From assembly GCF_050947335.1 (NCBI RefSeq), contig NW_027473314.1:3348001-3412000 (forward strand): DNA of 64,000 nt. The letters are read 5' to 3'. The DNA comes from Megachile rotundata. Its lineage: Eukaryota; Arthropoda; Insecta; Hymenoptera; Megachilidae. Of this stretch, positions 1 through 14,322 are shown piece by piece (the first letter of the stretch is position 1; every line of letters starts with the position of its first letter). A program made the translations under genes and the position numbers. Below the pieces are notes generated by a model. It was not told the DNA's origin, made no database searches, and saw nothing but the letters and a program-made list of their open reading frames with translations.

Positions 1-9
1 ATCACAATC

Positions 10-79
10 ATACAATCACGATCATACAATCACGATCATACAATCACGGTCATACAATCACGATCATACAATCACGATC
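10..79 (+). repeat. CGATC-variant run, 5 units
   Basis: Five adjacent units end in CGATC or, in the middle one, CGGTC. The same pattern of two CGATC, one CGGTC and two CGATC units recurs elsewhere, for example near 3283-3352, 6945-7014, 17185-17254 and 61807-61876. Confidence 0.9.
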
Positions 80-387
80 ATACAATCACAATCATACAAT
101 CACAATCATACAATCACAATCATACAATCACAATCATACAATCACAATCATACAATCACAATCATACAATCACAATCATACAATCACAATCATACAATCA
201 CAATCATACAATCACAATCATACAATCACAATCATATAATCACAATCATGCAATCACAATCATACCATCAAAATCATACAATCACAGTCATACAGTCGCA
301 ATCATGAAATCACAATCATACAATGACAATCATACAATTAAAGTCATACAATCACAATCATACAATCACAATCTTACAATCGCAATC

Positions 388-415
388 ATACAATCGCAAT
401 GTCACAATCACTATC
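388..415 (+). repeat. Two-unit variant cassette (type example)
   Basis: Two neighbouring variant units, ATACAATCGCAATG then TCACAATCACTATC, sit exactly in register and are usually preceded by another CAATCGCAATC unit. This composite recurs many dozens of times through the window and behaves as one inherited piece. It supplies most of the ATG triplets that open long conceptual frames. A relative with T in the first unit (CAATTGCAATG) marks the 29-53 kb higher-order repeats. Confidence 0.85.
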
Positions 416-1437
416 ATACAATCACAATCATACAATCACAATCATACAATCACAGTCATACAATCACAATGATACAATCACAATAATACAATCACAATCA
501 CAAAATCACAATCATACAATCACGATCATACAATCACGATCATACAATCACAATCATACAAATAACATCATACAAATAAAATCATACAACCACAATCATA
601 CAATCACAATCATACAATCACAGTCATACAATCACAGTCATGCAATCACAATCATACAATCGCAATCACACAATCGCAATGTCACAATCACTATCATACA
701 ATCACAATCATACAATCACAATCATACAATCACAATCATACAATCACAATCATACAATCACAATCTTACTATCACAATCATACAATCACAATCATACAAT
801 CGCAATCATACAATCGCAATGTCACAATCACTATCATACAATCACAATCAAACAATCGCAATCATACAATCACAATCATACAATCACAATCATACAATCA
901 CAATCATACAATCACAATCATACAATCACAATCATACAATCACAATCATACAATCACAATCATACAATCACAATCATACAATCACAACCATACAATCACA
1001 ATCATACACTCACTATCATACAATCACAGTCATACAATCAAAATCATACAATCACAATCATACAATCACAATAATACAATCGCAATCATACAATCGCAAT
1101 GTCACAATCTCTATCATAAAATCACAATCAAACAATCACAATCATACAATCACAATCATCCAATTAAAATCATACAATCACAATCACACAATGACAATCA
1201 TACAATCACAATCATACAATCACAATCATACAATCGCAATCATACAATCACAATCATCCAATTAAAATCATACAATCACAATCACACAATGACAATCATA
1301 CAATCACAATCATACAATCACAATCACACAATGACAATCATACAATCACAATCATACAATCACAATCATACAATCACAATCATACAATCACAATCATACA
1401 ATCACAATCATACAATCACAATCATATAATCACAATC

Positions 1438-3375
1438 ATGCAATCACAATCATACAATCACAATCATACAATCACAATCATACAATCACAATCTTACTAT
1501 CACAAACATACAATCACACTCATACAATCACAATCATACAATCACAATCATACAATCACGATCATACAATCACGATCATACAATCACGATCATACAATCA
1601 CAATCATACAGTCGCAATCATGAAATCACAATCATACAATCACAATCATACAATTAAAATCATACAATCACAATCATACAATCACAATCATACAATCACA
1701 ATCTTACAATCGCAATCATACAATCGCAATGTCACAATCACTATCATACAATCACAATCATACAATCACAATCATACAATCACAATCATACAATCACAAT
1801 CATACAATCACAATCATACAATCACAATCTTACTATCACAATCTTACTATCACAAACATACAATCACACTCATACAATCACAATCATACAATCACAATAA
1901 TACAATCACGATCATACAATCACGATCATACAATCACGATCATACAATCACGATCATACAATCTCAATCATACAATCACAATCATACAATCACAATCATA
2001 CAATCACAATCATACAATAAAAGTCATACAATAAAAGTCATACAATCACATTCATACAATAACAATCATACAATCACAGTCATACAATCACAATCATACA
2101 AACACAATCATACAATCACAGTCATGCAATCACAATCATACAATCGCAATCATACAATCGCAATATCACAATCACTATCATACAATCACAATCATACAAT
2201 CACATGCATACAATCACAATCATACAATCACAATCATACAATCACAGACATACAATCACAATCATACAATCGCAATCATACAATCGCAATGTCACAATCA
2301 CTATCGTACAATCACAATCATACAATCACAATCATACAATCACAATCATACAATCACAATCATACAATCACAATCATACAATCACGACCATACAATCACG
2401 ATCATATAATCACAATCATACAATCGCAATATTACAATCGCAATCATACAATCACAATCATACAATTAAAATCATACAATCACAATCGTACAATGACAAT
2501 CATACAATCACAATCATACAATCATAATCATACAATCACAATCATACAATCACAATCATATAATCACAGTCATACAATCGCAATATTACAATCGCAATCA
2601 TACAATCACAATCATCCAATTAAAATCATACAATCACAATCATACAGTGACAATCATACAATCACAATCATACAATCACAATCATACAATCACAATCATA
2701 CAATCACAATCATACAATCACAATCATATAATCACAATCATGCAATCACAATCATACAATCAAAATCATACAATCACAATCATACAGTCGCAATCATGCA
2801 ATCACAATCATGCAATCACAATCATACAATTAAAATCATACAATCACAATCATACAATCACAATCATACAATCACAATCTTACAATCGCAATCATACAAT
2901 CGCAATGTCACAATCACTACCATACAATCACAATCATACAATCGCAATCATGCAATCACAATCATACAAACAAAATCATACAATCACAATCATACAATCA
3001 CAATCATACAATCACAATCATACAATCACAATCATACAATCACAATCATACAATCACAATCATACAATCACAATCATACAATAAAAGTCATACAATCGCA
3101 TTCATACAATGACAATCATACAATCACAATCATACAATCAGAATCATACGAACACAATCATACAATCACAGTCATGCAATCACGATCATACAATCACAAT
3201 CATACAATCGCAATATTACAATCGCAATCATACAATCACAATCATACAATTAAAATCATACAATCACAATCATACAATCACGATCATACAATCACGATCA
3301 TACAATCACGGTCATACAATCACGATCATACAATCACGATCATACAATCACAATCATACAATCACAATCATACAA
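1438..3375 (+). repeat. 1.94-kb block, copy A
   Basis: The order of variant units matches 15345-17282 almost unit for unit, at an offset of 13907 bp that drops to 13893 in the middle, so one unit differs. Shared landmarks are the doubled AATAAAAGTC units near 2014-2040, an ACATGC unit near 2200, an ACAGACATAC unit near 2245 and the AATCAGAATCATACG pair near 3137. After about 3375 this copy continues into AAACGCGATC units, whereas the other continues into canonical units. Confidence 0.85.
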
Positions 3376-5282
3376 TCACAATCATACAAACGCGATCATA
3401 CAATCGCAATCATACAATCACAATCATCCAATTAAAATCATACAATCACAATCATACAATCACAATCATACAATCACAATCATACAATCACAATCATACA
3501 ATCACAATCATACAATCACAATCATATAATCACAATCATGCAATCACAATCATACAATCAAAATCATACAATCACAGTCATACAGTCGCAATCATGAAAT
3601 CACAATCATACAATCACAATCATACAATTAAAATCATACAATCACAATCATACAATCACAATCATGCAATCACAATCTTACAATCGCAATCATACAATCG
3701 CAATGTCACAATCACTATCATACAATCACAATCATACTATCACAATCATACAATCACAATCATACAATCACAATCATACAATCACAATCTTACTATCACA
3801 ATCATACAATCACACTCATACAATCACAATCATACAATCACAATCATACAATCACGATCATACAATCACGATCATACAATCACGATCATATAATCACGAT
3901 CATACAATCACAATCATACATCACAATCATACAATCGCAATATTACAATCGCAATCATACAATCGCAATGTCACAATCACTATCATACAATCACAATCAT
4001 ACAATCACAATCATACAATCACGATCATACAATCACGATCATACAATCACGATCATACAATCACAATCATACAATCACAATCATACAATCGCAATATTAC
4101 AATCGCAATCATACAATCGCAATGTCACAATCATTATCATACAGTCACAATCATACAATCACAATCATACAATCCCAATCATTCAATCTCAATCATACAA
4201 TCACAATCATATAATCACAATCATACAATCACAATCATACAATCACCATCATACAATCACCATCATACAATCACAATCATACAATCACAGTCATACAATC
4301 ACAATCATACAATCACAATCATACAATCACAATCATACAATCACAATCATACAATTAAAATCATACAATCACAATCATACAATGACAATCATACAATCAC
4401 AATCATACAATCACAATCATACAATCACAATCATACAATCACACTAATATAATCACAATCATGCAATCACAATCATACAATCAACATCATACAATCACAA
4501 TCATACAGTCGCAATCATGCAATCACAATCATACAATCACAATCATACAATTAAAATCATACAATCACAATCATACAATCACAATCATACAATCACAATC
4601 ATACAATCGCAATCATACAATCGCAATGTCACAATCACTATCATACAATCACAATCATACAATCACAATCATACAATCACAATCCTACTATCACAATCAT
4701 ACAATCACATTCATACAATCACAATCATACAATCGCAATCATACAATCGCAATGTCACAATCACTATTATACAATCACAGTCATAAAATCACAATCATAC
4801 AATCACGATCATACAATCACGATCATACAATCACGATCATACAATCACGATCATATAATCACGATCATACAATCACAATCATACAACCACAGTCTTACAA
4901 TCACAATCATACAATCACAATCATACAATCACAATCATACAATTAAAATCATACAATCACAATCATACAATGACAATCATACAATCACAATCATACAATC
5001 ACAATCATACAATCACAATCATACAATCACAATCATATAATCACAATCATGCAATCGCAATCATACAATCAACATCATACAATCACAATCATACAGTCGC
5101 AATCATGCAATCACAATCATACAATCACAATCATACAATTAAAATCATACAATCACAATCATACAATCACAATCATACAATCACAATCATACAATCACAA
5201 TCATACAATCGCAATCATACAATCGCAATGTCACAATCACTATCATACAATCTCAATCATGCAATCACAATCATACAATCAC
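3376..5282 (+). repeat. Mosaic block shared with 17.5-20.4 and 62.0-63.9 kb
   Basis: Repeat only. It holds one copy of the 13-bp ATACATCACAATC unit, then units with CCCAATC, TTCAATC and CACCATC changes, then a CACTAATATAATC landmark near 4441 and an AACCACAGTCTTAC landmark near 4884. The same landmarks recur in the same order in the 18-20 kb region and at the right end of the window. Confidence 0.8.
3916..3928 (+). repeat. 13-bp short unit, type a
   Basis: The unit reads ATACATCACAATC, one A fewer than consensus. It shifts the register by one base. The same unit in similar surroundings is found at 17781, 18914, 28698, 58836 and 62321, so all six probably descend from one deletion. Confidence 0.95.
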
Positions 5283-6154
5283 AATCATACAATCACAAGC
5301 GTACAATCACAATCATACAATCACAATCATATAATCATAATCATGCAATCACAATCACACAATCAAAATCATACAATCACAATCATACAGTCGCAATCAT
5401 GCAATCACAATCATACAATCACAATCGTACAATTAAAATCATACAATCACAATCATACAATGACAATAATACAATCACAATAATACAATCTCAATCATGC
5501 AATCACAACCATACAATCAAAATCATACAATCACAATCATACAATCACAATCATACAATCACAATCATACAATCACAATCATACAATCGCAATCATACAA
5601 TCGCAATGTCACAATCACTATTATACAATCACAGTCATACAATCACAATCATACAATCACAATCATACAATCACGATCATACAATCACGGTCATACAATC
5701 ACGATCATACAATCACGATCATACAATCACAATCATACAATCACAATCATACAATCACAATCATACAAACGCGATCATACAATCACAATCATATAATCAC
5801 GATCATACAATCACGATCATACACTCACGATCATACAATCACGATCATACAATCACGATCATACAATCACGATCATACAATCACGATCATACAATCACGA
5901 TCATACAATCACGATCATACAATCACGATCATACAATCACGATCATACAATCACGATCATACAATCACGATCATACAATCACAATCATACAATCACAATC
6001 ATACAAATAACATCATACAAATAACATCATACAAATAAAATCATACAACCACAATCATACAATCACAATCATACAATCACAGTCATACAATCACAGTCAT
6101 ACAATCACAATCATACAATCACAATCATACAAATAACATCATACAAATAAAATC
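5283..6154 (+). repeat. 0.87-kb block, copy A
   Basis: Matches 26315-27186 at a constant offset of 21032 bp. Shared landmarks are ACAAGCGTAC near 5297, AATGACAATAATAC near 5459, the CGATC run at 5791-5972 with an internal ACTCACGATC unit, and the AAATAACATC group near 6005. The offset leaves remainder 4 when divided by 14, which fits the short units lying between the two copies. Confidence 0.85.
5791..5972 (+). repeat. CGATC-variant run, 13 units
   Basis: Thirteen adjacent CGATC units. The first is a TATAATC variant and the third carries ACTCAC. It matches the run at 26823-27004 with the same length. Confidence 0.95.
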
Positions 6155-6350
6155 ATACAATCACAATCATACAATCACAATCATACAATCGCAATCATAC
6201 AATCGCAATGTCACAATCACTATCATACAATCACAATCAAACAATCACAATCATACAATCACAATCATACAATCACAATCATACAATCACAGTCATACAA
6301 TCAAAATCATACAATCACAATGATACAATCACAATAATACAATCACAATC

Positions 6351-6490
6351 ATAAAATCACGATCATACAATCACGATCATACAATCACGATCATACAATC
6401 ACGATCATACAATCACGATCATAAAATCACAATTATACAATCACGATTATACAATCACGATCATACAATCACGATCATACAATCACGATC
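6351..6490 (+). repeat. CGATC-variant run, 10 units
   Basis: Ten units that begin with ATAAAATCACGATC. A CACAATT unit and a CACGATT unit interrupt the run near 6421-6448. This interruption also occurs in the runs starting at 11237 and 13301, showing common descent. Confidence 0.9.
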
Positions 6491-7456
6491 ATACAATCTC
6501 AATCATACAATCACAATCATACAATCACAATCATACAATCACAATCATACAATCACAATCATACAATAAAAGTCATACAATAAAAGTCATACAATCACAT
6601 TCATACAATGACAATCATACAATCACAGTCATACAATCACAATCATACAAACACAATCATACAATCACAGTCATGCAATCACAATCATACAATCGCAATC
6701 ATACAATCGCAATATCACAATCACTATCATACAATCACAATCATACAATCACAGTCATACAATCACAATCATACAATCACAATCATACAATCACAATCAT
6801 ACAATCACAATCATACAAACACAATCATACAATCACAGTCATGCAATCACGATCATACAATCACAATCATACAATCGCAATATTACAATCGCAATCATAC
6901 AATCACAATCATACAACTAAAATCATACAATCACAATCATACAATCACGATCATACAATCACGATCATACAATCACGGTCATACAATCACGATCATACAA
7001 TCACGATCATACAATCACAATCATACAATCACAATCATACAATCACAATCATACAAACGCGATCATACAATCGCAATCATACAATCACAATCATCCAATT
7101 AAAATCATACAATCACAATCATACAATGACAATCATACAATCACAATCATACAATCACAATCATACAATCACAATCATACAATCACAATCTTACAATCAC
7201 AATCATACAATCACAATCATATAATCACAATCATGCAATCACAATCATACAATCAAAATGATACAATCACAATCATACAGTCGCAATCATGAAATCACAA
7301 TCATACAATCACAATCATACAATTAAAATCATACAATCACAATCATACAATCACAATCATACAATCACAATCATACAATCACAGTCATACAATCAAAATC
7401 ATACAATCACAATGATACAATCACAATAATACAATCACAATCATAAAATCACAATC

Positions 7457-7554
7457 ATACAATCACGATCATACAATCACGATCATACAATCACGATCAT
7501 ACAATCACGATCATACAATCACGATCATACAATCACGATCATACAATCACGATC
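7457..7554 (+). repeat. CGATC-variant run, 7 units
   Basis: Seven uniform CGATC units followed by CACAGTC and CAAAATC units. The related runs at 9249, 12147 and 14211 have 9, 9 and 8 units in the same context. Confidence 0.95.
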
Positions 7555-7900
7555 ATACAATCACAGTCATACAATCAAAATCATAAAATGACAATGATAC
7601 AATCGCAATCATTAAATCGCAATCATACAATCTCAATCATGCAATCACAATCATACAATCAAAATCATACAATCGCAATCATACAATCACAATCATACAA
7701 TCACAATCATACAATCACAATCATACAATCACAATCATACAATCACAATCATACAATCACAATCATACAATCACAATCATACAATCACAATCATACAATC
7801 ACAATCATACAATTAAAATCATACAATCACAATCATATAATCACAATCATACAATCACAATCATACAATCACAAGCATACAATCACAATCATACAATCAC

Positions 7901-8799
7901 AATCATATAATCATAATCATGCAATCACAATCACACAATCAAAATCATACAATCACAATCATACAGTCGCAATCATGCAATCACAATGTCACAAACACTA
8001 TCATACAATCACAATCATACAATCACAATCATACAATCACAATCATACAATCACAATCATACAATCACAATCATACAATCGCAATCATACAATCGCAATG
8101 TCACAATCACTATCATACAATCACAATCATACAATCACAATCATACAATCACAATCCTACTATCACAATCATACAATCACATTCATACAATCACAATCAT
8201 ACAATCACAATCATGCAATCGCAATCATACAATCAACATCATACAATCACAATCATACAGTCGCAATCATGCAATCACAATCATACAATCACAATCATAC
8301 AATTAAAATCATACAATCACAATCATACAATCACAATCATACAATCACAATCATACAACCGCAATCATACAATCGCAATGTCACAATCACTATCATACAA
8401 TCACAATCATACAATCACAATCATACAATCACAATCCTACTATCACAATCATACAATCACATTCATACAATCACAATCATACAATCGCAATCATACAATC
8501 GCAATGTCACAATCACTATTATACAATCACAGTCATAAAATCACAATCATACAATCACGATCATACAATCACGATCATACAATCACGATCATACAATCAC
8601 GATCATATAATCACGATCATACAATCACAATCATACAACCACAGTCTTACAATCACAATCATACAATCACAATCATACAATCACAATCATACAATCACAA
8701 TCATACAATTAAAATCATACAATCACAATCATACAATCGCAATATTACAATCGCAATCATACAATCACAATCATACAATGAAAATCATACAATCACAAT
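7901..8799 (+). repeat. Mosaic block related to 4.4-4.9 kb
   Basis: Repeat only. It carries AATCCTACTATC, CACATTC, ATTATACAATCACAGTCATAAAATC and AACCACAGTCTTAC (near 8637) in the same order as 4.68-4.90 kb and as 19.8, 20.9, 23.2, 25.7 and 63.1 kb. It interrupts the otherwise tandem relation between 6.9-7.9 and 8.8-9.7 kb. Confidence 0.7.
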
Positions 8800-9478
8800 C
8801 ATACAATCACGATCATACAATCACGATCATACAATCACGGTCATACAATCACGATCATACAATCGCGATCATACAATCACAATCATACAATCACAATCAT
8901 ACAATCACAATCATACAAACGCGATCATACAATCGCAATCATACAATCACAATCATCCAATTAAAATCATACAATCACAATCATACAATGACAATCATAC
9001 AATCACAATCATACAATCACAATCATACAATCACAATCATACAATCACAATCTTACAATCACAATCATACAATCACAATCATATAATCACAATCATGCAA
9101 TCACAATCATACAATCAAAATCATACAATCATAATCATACAGTCGCAATCATGAAATCACAATCATACAATCACAATCATACAATTAAAATCATACAATC
9201 ACAATCATACAATCACAATAATACAATCACAATCATAAAATCACAATCATACAATCACGATCATACAATCACGATCATACAATCACGATCATACAATCAC
9301 GATCATACAATCACGATCATACAATCACGATCATACAATCACGATCATACAATCACGATCATACAATCACGATCATACAATCACAGTCATACAATCAAAA
9401 TCATAAAATGACAATGATACAATCGCAATCATACAATCGCAATCATACAATCTCAATCATGCAATCACAATCATACAA
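8800..9478 (+). repeat. Block repeating 6.94-7.6 kb
   Basis: Variant order matches 6940-7650 at an offset of 1862 then 1820 bp, including CACGGTC near 8836, AAACGCGATC, AATTAAAATC and ATCATGAAATC at 9151. It ends in the AATGACAATGATAC group at 9408. Confidence 0.75.
9249..9374 (+). repeat. CGATC-variant run, 9 units
   Basis: Nine uniform CGATC units. This is two more than the matching run at 7457 and the same as the run at 12147. Confidence 0.95.
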
Positions 9479-9812
9479 TCAAAATCATACAATCGCAATC
9501 ATACAATCACAATCATACAATCACAATCATACAATCACAATCATACAATCACAATCATACAATCACAATCATACAATCACAATCATACAATCACAATCAT
9601 ACAATCACAATCATACAATCACAATCATACAATTAAAATCATACAATCACAATCATATAATCACAATCATACAATCACAATCATACAATCACAAGCATAC
9701 AATCACAATCATAAAATCACAATCATGCAATCACAATCATACTATCACAATCATACTATCACAGTCATACAAACACAATCATACAATCGCAATCATACAA
9801 TCGCAATGTTAC
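9479..9812 (+). repeat. ~340-bp tandem pair, copy 1
   Basis: About ten canonical units are followed by AATTAAAATC (9631), ATATAATC, ACAAGCATAC (9693), ATAAAATC and two ACTATCAC units. The same series follows immediately at an offset of 336 bp, rising to 350 bp by 9725/10075, so the second copy has one more unit. Boundaries are approximate. Confidence 0.75.
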
Positions 9813-10162
9813 AATCACAATCATACAATCACAATCATACAATCACAATCATACAATCACAATCATACAATCACAATCATACAATCACAATCATACAATC
9901 ACAATCATACAATCACAATCATACAATCACAATCATACAATCACAATCATACAATCACAATCATACAATTAAAATCATACAATCACAATCATATAATCAC
10001 AATCATACAATCACAATCATACAATCACAAGCATACAATCACAATCATACAATCACAATCATAAAATCACAATCATGCAATCACAATCATACTATCACAA
10101 TCATACTATCACAGTCATACAAACACAATCATACAATCGCAATCATACAATCGCAATGTTAC
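9813..10162 (+). repeat. ~340-bp tandem pair, copy 2
   Basis: Second copy of the preceding segment, with AATTAAAATC at 9967, ACAAGCATAC at 10029 and one extra unit before the ATCATGCAATC unit at 10075. After AATGTTACAATC it continues with CACTATC, whereas copy 1 continued with CACAATC. That difference marks the junction. Confidence 0.75.
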
Positions 10163-11236
10163 AATCACTATCATACAATCACAATCAAACAATCACAATC
10201 ATACAATCACAATCATACAATCACAATCATACAATCACAGTCATACAATCACAATGATACAATCACAATAATACAATCACAATCACAAAATCACAATCAT
10301 ACAATCACGATCATACAATCACGATCATACAATCACAATCATACAAATAACATCATACAAATAAAATCATACAACCACAATCATACAATCACAATCATAC
10401 AATCACAGTCATACAATCACAGTCATGCAATCACAATCATACAATCGCAATCATACAATCGCAATGTCACAATCACTATCATACAATCACAATCATACAA
10501 TCACAATCATACAATCACAATCATACAATCACAATCATACAATCACAATCTTACTATCACAATCATACAATCACAATCATACAATCGCAATCATACAATC
10601 GCAATGTCACAATCACTATCATACAATCACAATCAAACAATCGCAATCATACAATCACAATCATACAATCACAACCATACAATCACAATCATACACTCAC
10701 TATCATACAATCACAGTCATACAATCAAAATCATACAATCACAATCATACAATCACAATAATACAATCGCAATCATACAATCGCAATGTCACAATCTCTA
10801 TCATAAAATCACAATCAAACAATCACAATCATACAATCACAATCATCCAATTAAAATCATACAATCACAATCACACAATGACAATCATACAATCACAATC
10901 ATACAATCACAATCATACAATCGCAATCATACAATCACAATCATCCAATTAAAATCATACAATCACAATCACACAATGACAATCATACAATCACAATCAT
11001 ACAATCACAATCACACAATGACAATCATACAATCACAATCATACAATCACAATCATACAATCACAATCATACAATCACAATCATACAATCACAATCATGC
11101 AATCACAATCATATAATCACAATCATGCAATCACAATCATACAATCACAATCATACAATCACAATCATACAATCACAATCTTACTATCACAAACATACAA
11201 TCACACTCATACAATCACAATAATACAATCACAATC
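10163..11236 (+). repeat. Mosaic block matching the left end
   Basis: Repeat only. Its variants match about 0.45-1.4 kb in order: CACAAAATC, AAATAACATC and AAATAAAATC near 10345, the CGCAATG cassettes, AACCATAC, ACACTCACTATC and TCTCTATC. Near 11176 it passes into TTACTATCACAAACATAC units. Confidence 0.75.
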
Positions 11237-11404
11237 ATAAAATCACGATCATACAATCACGATCATACAATCACGATCATACAATCACGATCATACAATC
11301 ACGATCATACAATCACGATCATACAATCACGATCATAAAATCACAATTATACAATAACGATTATACAATCACGATCATACAATCACGATCATACAATCAC
11401 GATC
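11237..11404 (+). repeat. CGATC-variant run, 12 units
   Basis: Twelve units starting with ATAAAATCACGATC and interrupted near 11335 by CACAATT and AACGATT units. The same length and interruption are found at 13301. Confidence 0.92.
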
Positions 11405-12146
11405 ATACAATCTCAATCATACAATCACAATCATACAATCACAATCATGCAATCGCAATATCACAATCACTATCATACAATCACAATCATACAATCACAG
11501 TCATACAATCACAATCATACAATCACAGTCATGCAATCACGATCATACAATCACAATCATACAATCGCAATATTACAATCGCAATCATACAATCACAATC
11601 ATACAATTAAAATCATACAATCACAATCATACAATCACGATCATACAATCACGATCATACAATCACGGTCATACAATCACGATCATACAATCACGATCAT
11701 ACAATCACAATCATACAATCACAATCATACAATCACAATCATACAAACGCGATCATACAATCGCAATCATACAATCACAATCATCCAATTAAAATCATAC
11801 AATCACAATCATACAATGACAATCATACAATCACAATCATACAATCACAATCATACAATCACAATCATACAATCACAAGCTTACAATCACAATCATACAA
11901 TCACAATCATATAATCACAATCATGCAATCACAATCATACAATCAAAATCATACAATCACAATCATACAGTCGCAATCATGAAATCACAATCATACAATC
12001 ACAATCATACAATTAAAATCATACAATCACAATCATACAATCACAATCATACAATCACAATCATACAATCACAGTCATACAATCAAAATCATACAATCAC
12101 AATGATACAATCACAATAATACAATCACAATCATAAAATCACAATC

Positions 12147-12272
12147 ATACAATCACGATCATACAATCACGATCATACAATCACGATCATACAATCACGA
12201 TCATACAATCACGATCATACAATCACGATCATACAATCACGATCATACAATCACGATCATACAATCACGATC
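12147..12272 (+). repeat. CGATC-variant run, 9 units
   Basis: Nine uniform CGATC units in the same context as the runs at 7457 (7 units), 9249 (9) and 14211 (8). Confidence 0.95.
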
Positions 12273-12930
12273 ATACAATCACAGTCATACAATCAAAATC
12301 ATAAAATGACAATGATACAATCGCAATCATACAATCGCAATCATACAATCTCAATCATGCAATCACAATCATACAATCAAAATCATACAATCGCAATCAT
12401 ACAATCACAATCATACAATCACAATCATACAATCACAATCATACAATCACAATCATACAATCACAATCATACAATCACAATCATACAATCACAATCATAC
12501 AATCACAATCATACAATTAAAATCATACAATCACAATCATATAATCACAATCATACAATCACAATCATACAATCACAAGCATACAATCACAATCATACAA
12601 TCACAATCATAAAATCACAATCATGCAATCACAATCATACTATCACAATCATACTATCACAGTCATACAAACACAATCATACAATCGCAATCATACAATC
12701 GCAATGTTACAATCACTATCATACAATCACAATCAAACAATCACAATCATACAATCACAATCATACAATCACAATCATACAATCACAGTCATACAATCAC
12801 AATGGTACAATCACAATAATACAATCACAATCACAAAATCACAATCATACAATCACGATCATACAATCACGATCATACAATCACAATCATACAAATAACA
12901 TCATACAAATAAAATCATACAACCACAATC

Positions 12931-12936
12931 ATAATC
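12931..12936 (+). repeat. 6-bp remnant unit (8-bp deletion)
   Basis: After the AACCACAATC unit only ATAATC is left before the next full unit. The matching place near 10375-10400 has a complete unit. This is the only short unit that loses more than one base. Confidence 0.9.
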
Positions 12937-13300
12937 ATACAATCACAGTCATACAATCACAGTCATGCAATCACAATCATACAATCGCAATCACACAATC
13001 GCAATGTCACAATCACTATCATACAATCACAATCATACAATCACAATCATACAATCACAATCATACAATCACAATCATACAATCACAATCTTACTATCAC
13101 AATCATACAATCACAATCATACAATCGCAATCATACAATCGCAATTTCACAATCACTATCATACAATCACAATCATACAATCACAATCATACAATCACAA
13201 TCATACAATCACAACCATACAATCACAATCATACAATCACAATCTTACTATCACAATCTTACTATCACAAACATACAATCACAATAATACAATCACAATC

Positions 13301-13468
13301 ATAAAATCACGATCATACAATCACGATCATACAATCACGATCATACAATCACGATCATACAATCACGATCATACAATCACGATCATACAATCACGATCAT
13401 AAAATCACAATTATACAATAACGATTATACAATCACGATCATACAATCACGATCATACAATCACGATC
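13301..13468 (+). repeat. CGATC-variant run, 12 units
   Basis: Twelve units with the same CACAATT and AACGATT interruption as the run at 11237, exactly 2064 bp downstream of it. Confidence 0.92.
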
Positions 13469-14210
13469 ATACAATCTCAATCATACAATCACAATCATAC
13501 AATCACAATCATACAATCGCAATATCACAATCACTATCATACAATCACAATCATACAATCACAGTCATACAATCACAATCATACAATCACAGTCATGCAA
13601 TCACGATCATACAATCACAATCATACAATCGCAATATTACAATCGCAATCATACAATCACAATCATACAATTAAAATCATACAATCACAATCATACAATC
13701 ACGATCATACAATCACGATCATACAATCACGGTCATACAATCACGATCATACAATCACGATCATACAATCACAATCATACAATCACAATCATACAATCAC
13801 AATCATACAAACGCGATCATACAATCGCAATCATACAATCACAATCATCCAATTAAAATCATACAATCACAATCATACAATGACAATCATACAATCACAA
13901 TCATACAATCACAATCATACAATCACAATCATACAATCACAAGCTTACAATCACAATCATACAATCACAATCATATAATCACAATCATGCAATCACAATC
14001 ATACAATCAAAATCATACAATCACAATCATACAGTCGCAATCATGAAATCACAATCATACAATCACAATCATACAATTAAAATCATACAATCACAATCAT
14101 ACAATCACAATCATACAATCACAATCATACAATCACAGTCATACAATCAAAATCATACAATCACAATGATACAATCACAATAATACAATCACAATCATAA
14201 AATCACAATC

Positions 14211-14322
14211 ATACAATCACGATCATACAATCACGATCATACAATCACGATCATACAATCACGATCATACAATCACGATCATACAATCACGATCATACAA
14301 TCACGATCATACAATCACGATC
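14211..14322 (+). repeat. CGATC-variant run, 8 units
   Basis: Eight uniform CGATC units, one fewer than the matching run at 12147. Confidence 0.95.

Larger units (their letters stand above)
1..1437 (+). repeat. Mosaic block, left window end
   Basis: This is repeat sequence only, and the window opens inside the array. It begins with a short CGATC run, then about 11 near-canonical units, then a variant-rich stretch. Part of it (about 0.45-1.4 kb, with CACAAAATC, AAATAACATC and TCTCTATC variants in order) reappears at about 10.2-11.1 kb at an offset near 9785 bp, and in shorter form at 14.7-15.3, 21.7-22.2 and 23.9-24.4 kb. Confidence 0.8.
6155..7900 (+). repeat. Mosaic block with CGATC runs
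   Basis: Repeat only. From about 6940 its variant order recurs from about 8800 at an offset of 1862 bp, falling to 1820 bp by 7588/9408. It contains the doubled AATAAAAGTC units near 6565, AAACGCGATC near 7055 and an AATGACAATGATAC group near 7588 that is also found at 9408, 12306 and 14356. Confidence 0.75.
11237..13300 (+). repeat. 2064-bp tandem pair, copy 1
   Basis: The CGATC runs at 11237 and 13301, the ATCATGCAATCACGATC points at 11531 and 13595, and the runs at 12147 and 14211 are all 2064 bp apart. The offset falls to 2050 bp at 12306/14356 and 2036 bp at 12623/14659, so copy 2 has lost two units. This copy also holds the 6-bp remnant at 12931. Confidence 0.85.

Noticed and set aside
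1620..3893. 757-codon open frame on the + strand, and likewise 57730-59487 (585 codons), 9725-11116 (463) and 15636-16991 (451)
   Set aside because: The repeat has no stop codon in any + frame, so long frames are expected by chance. They overlap each other in different frames, start at whichever variant makes an ATG, and have no promoter, intron, codon bias or conserved domain.
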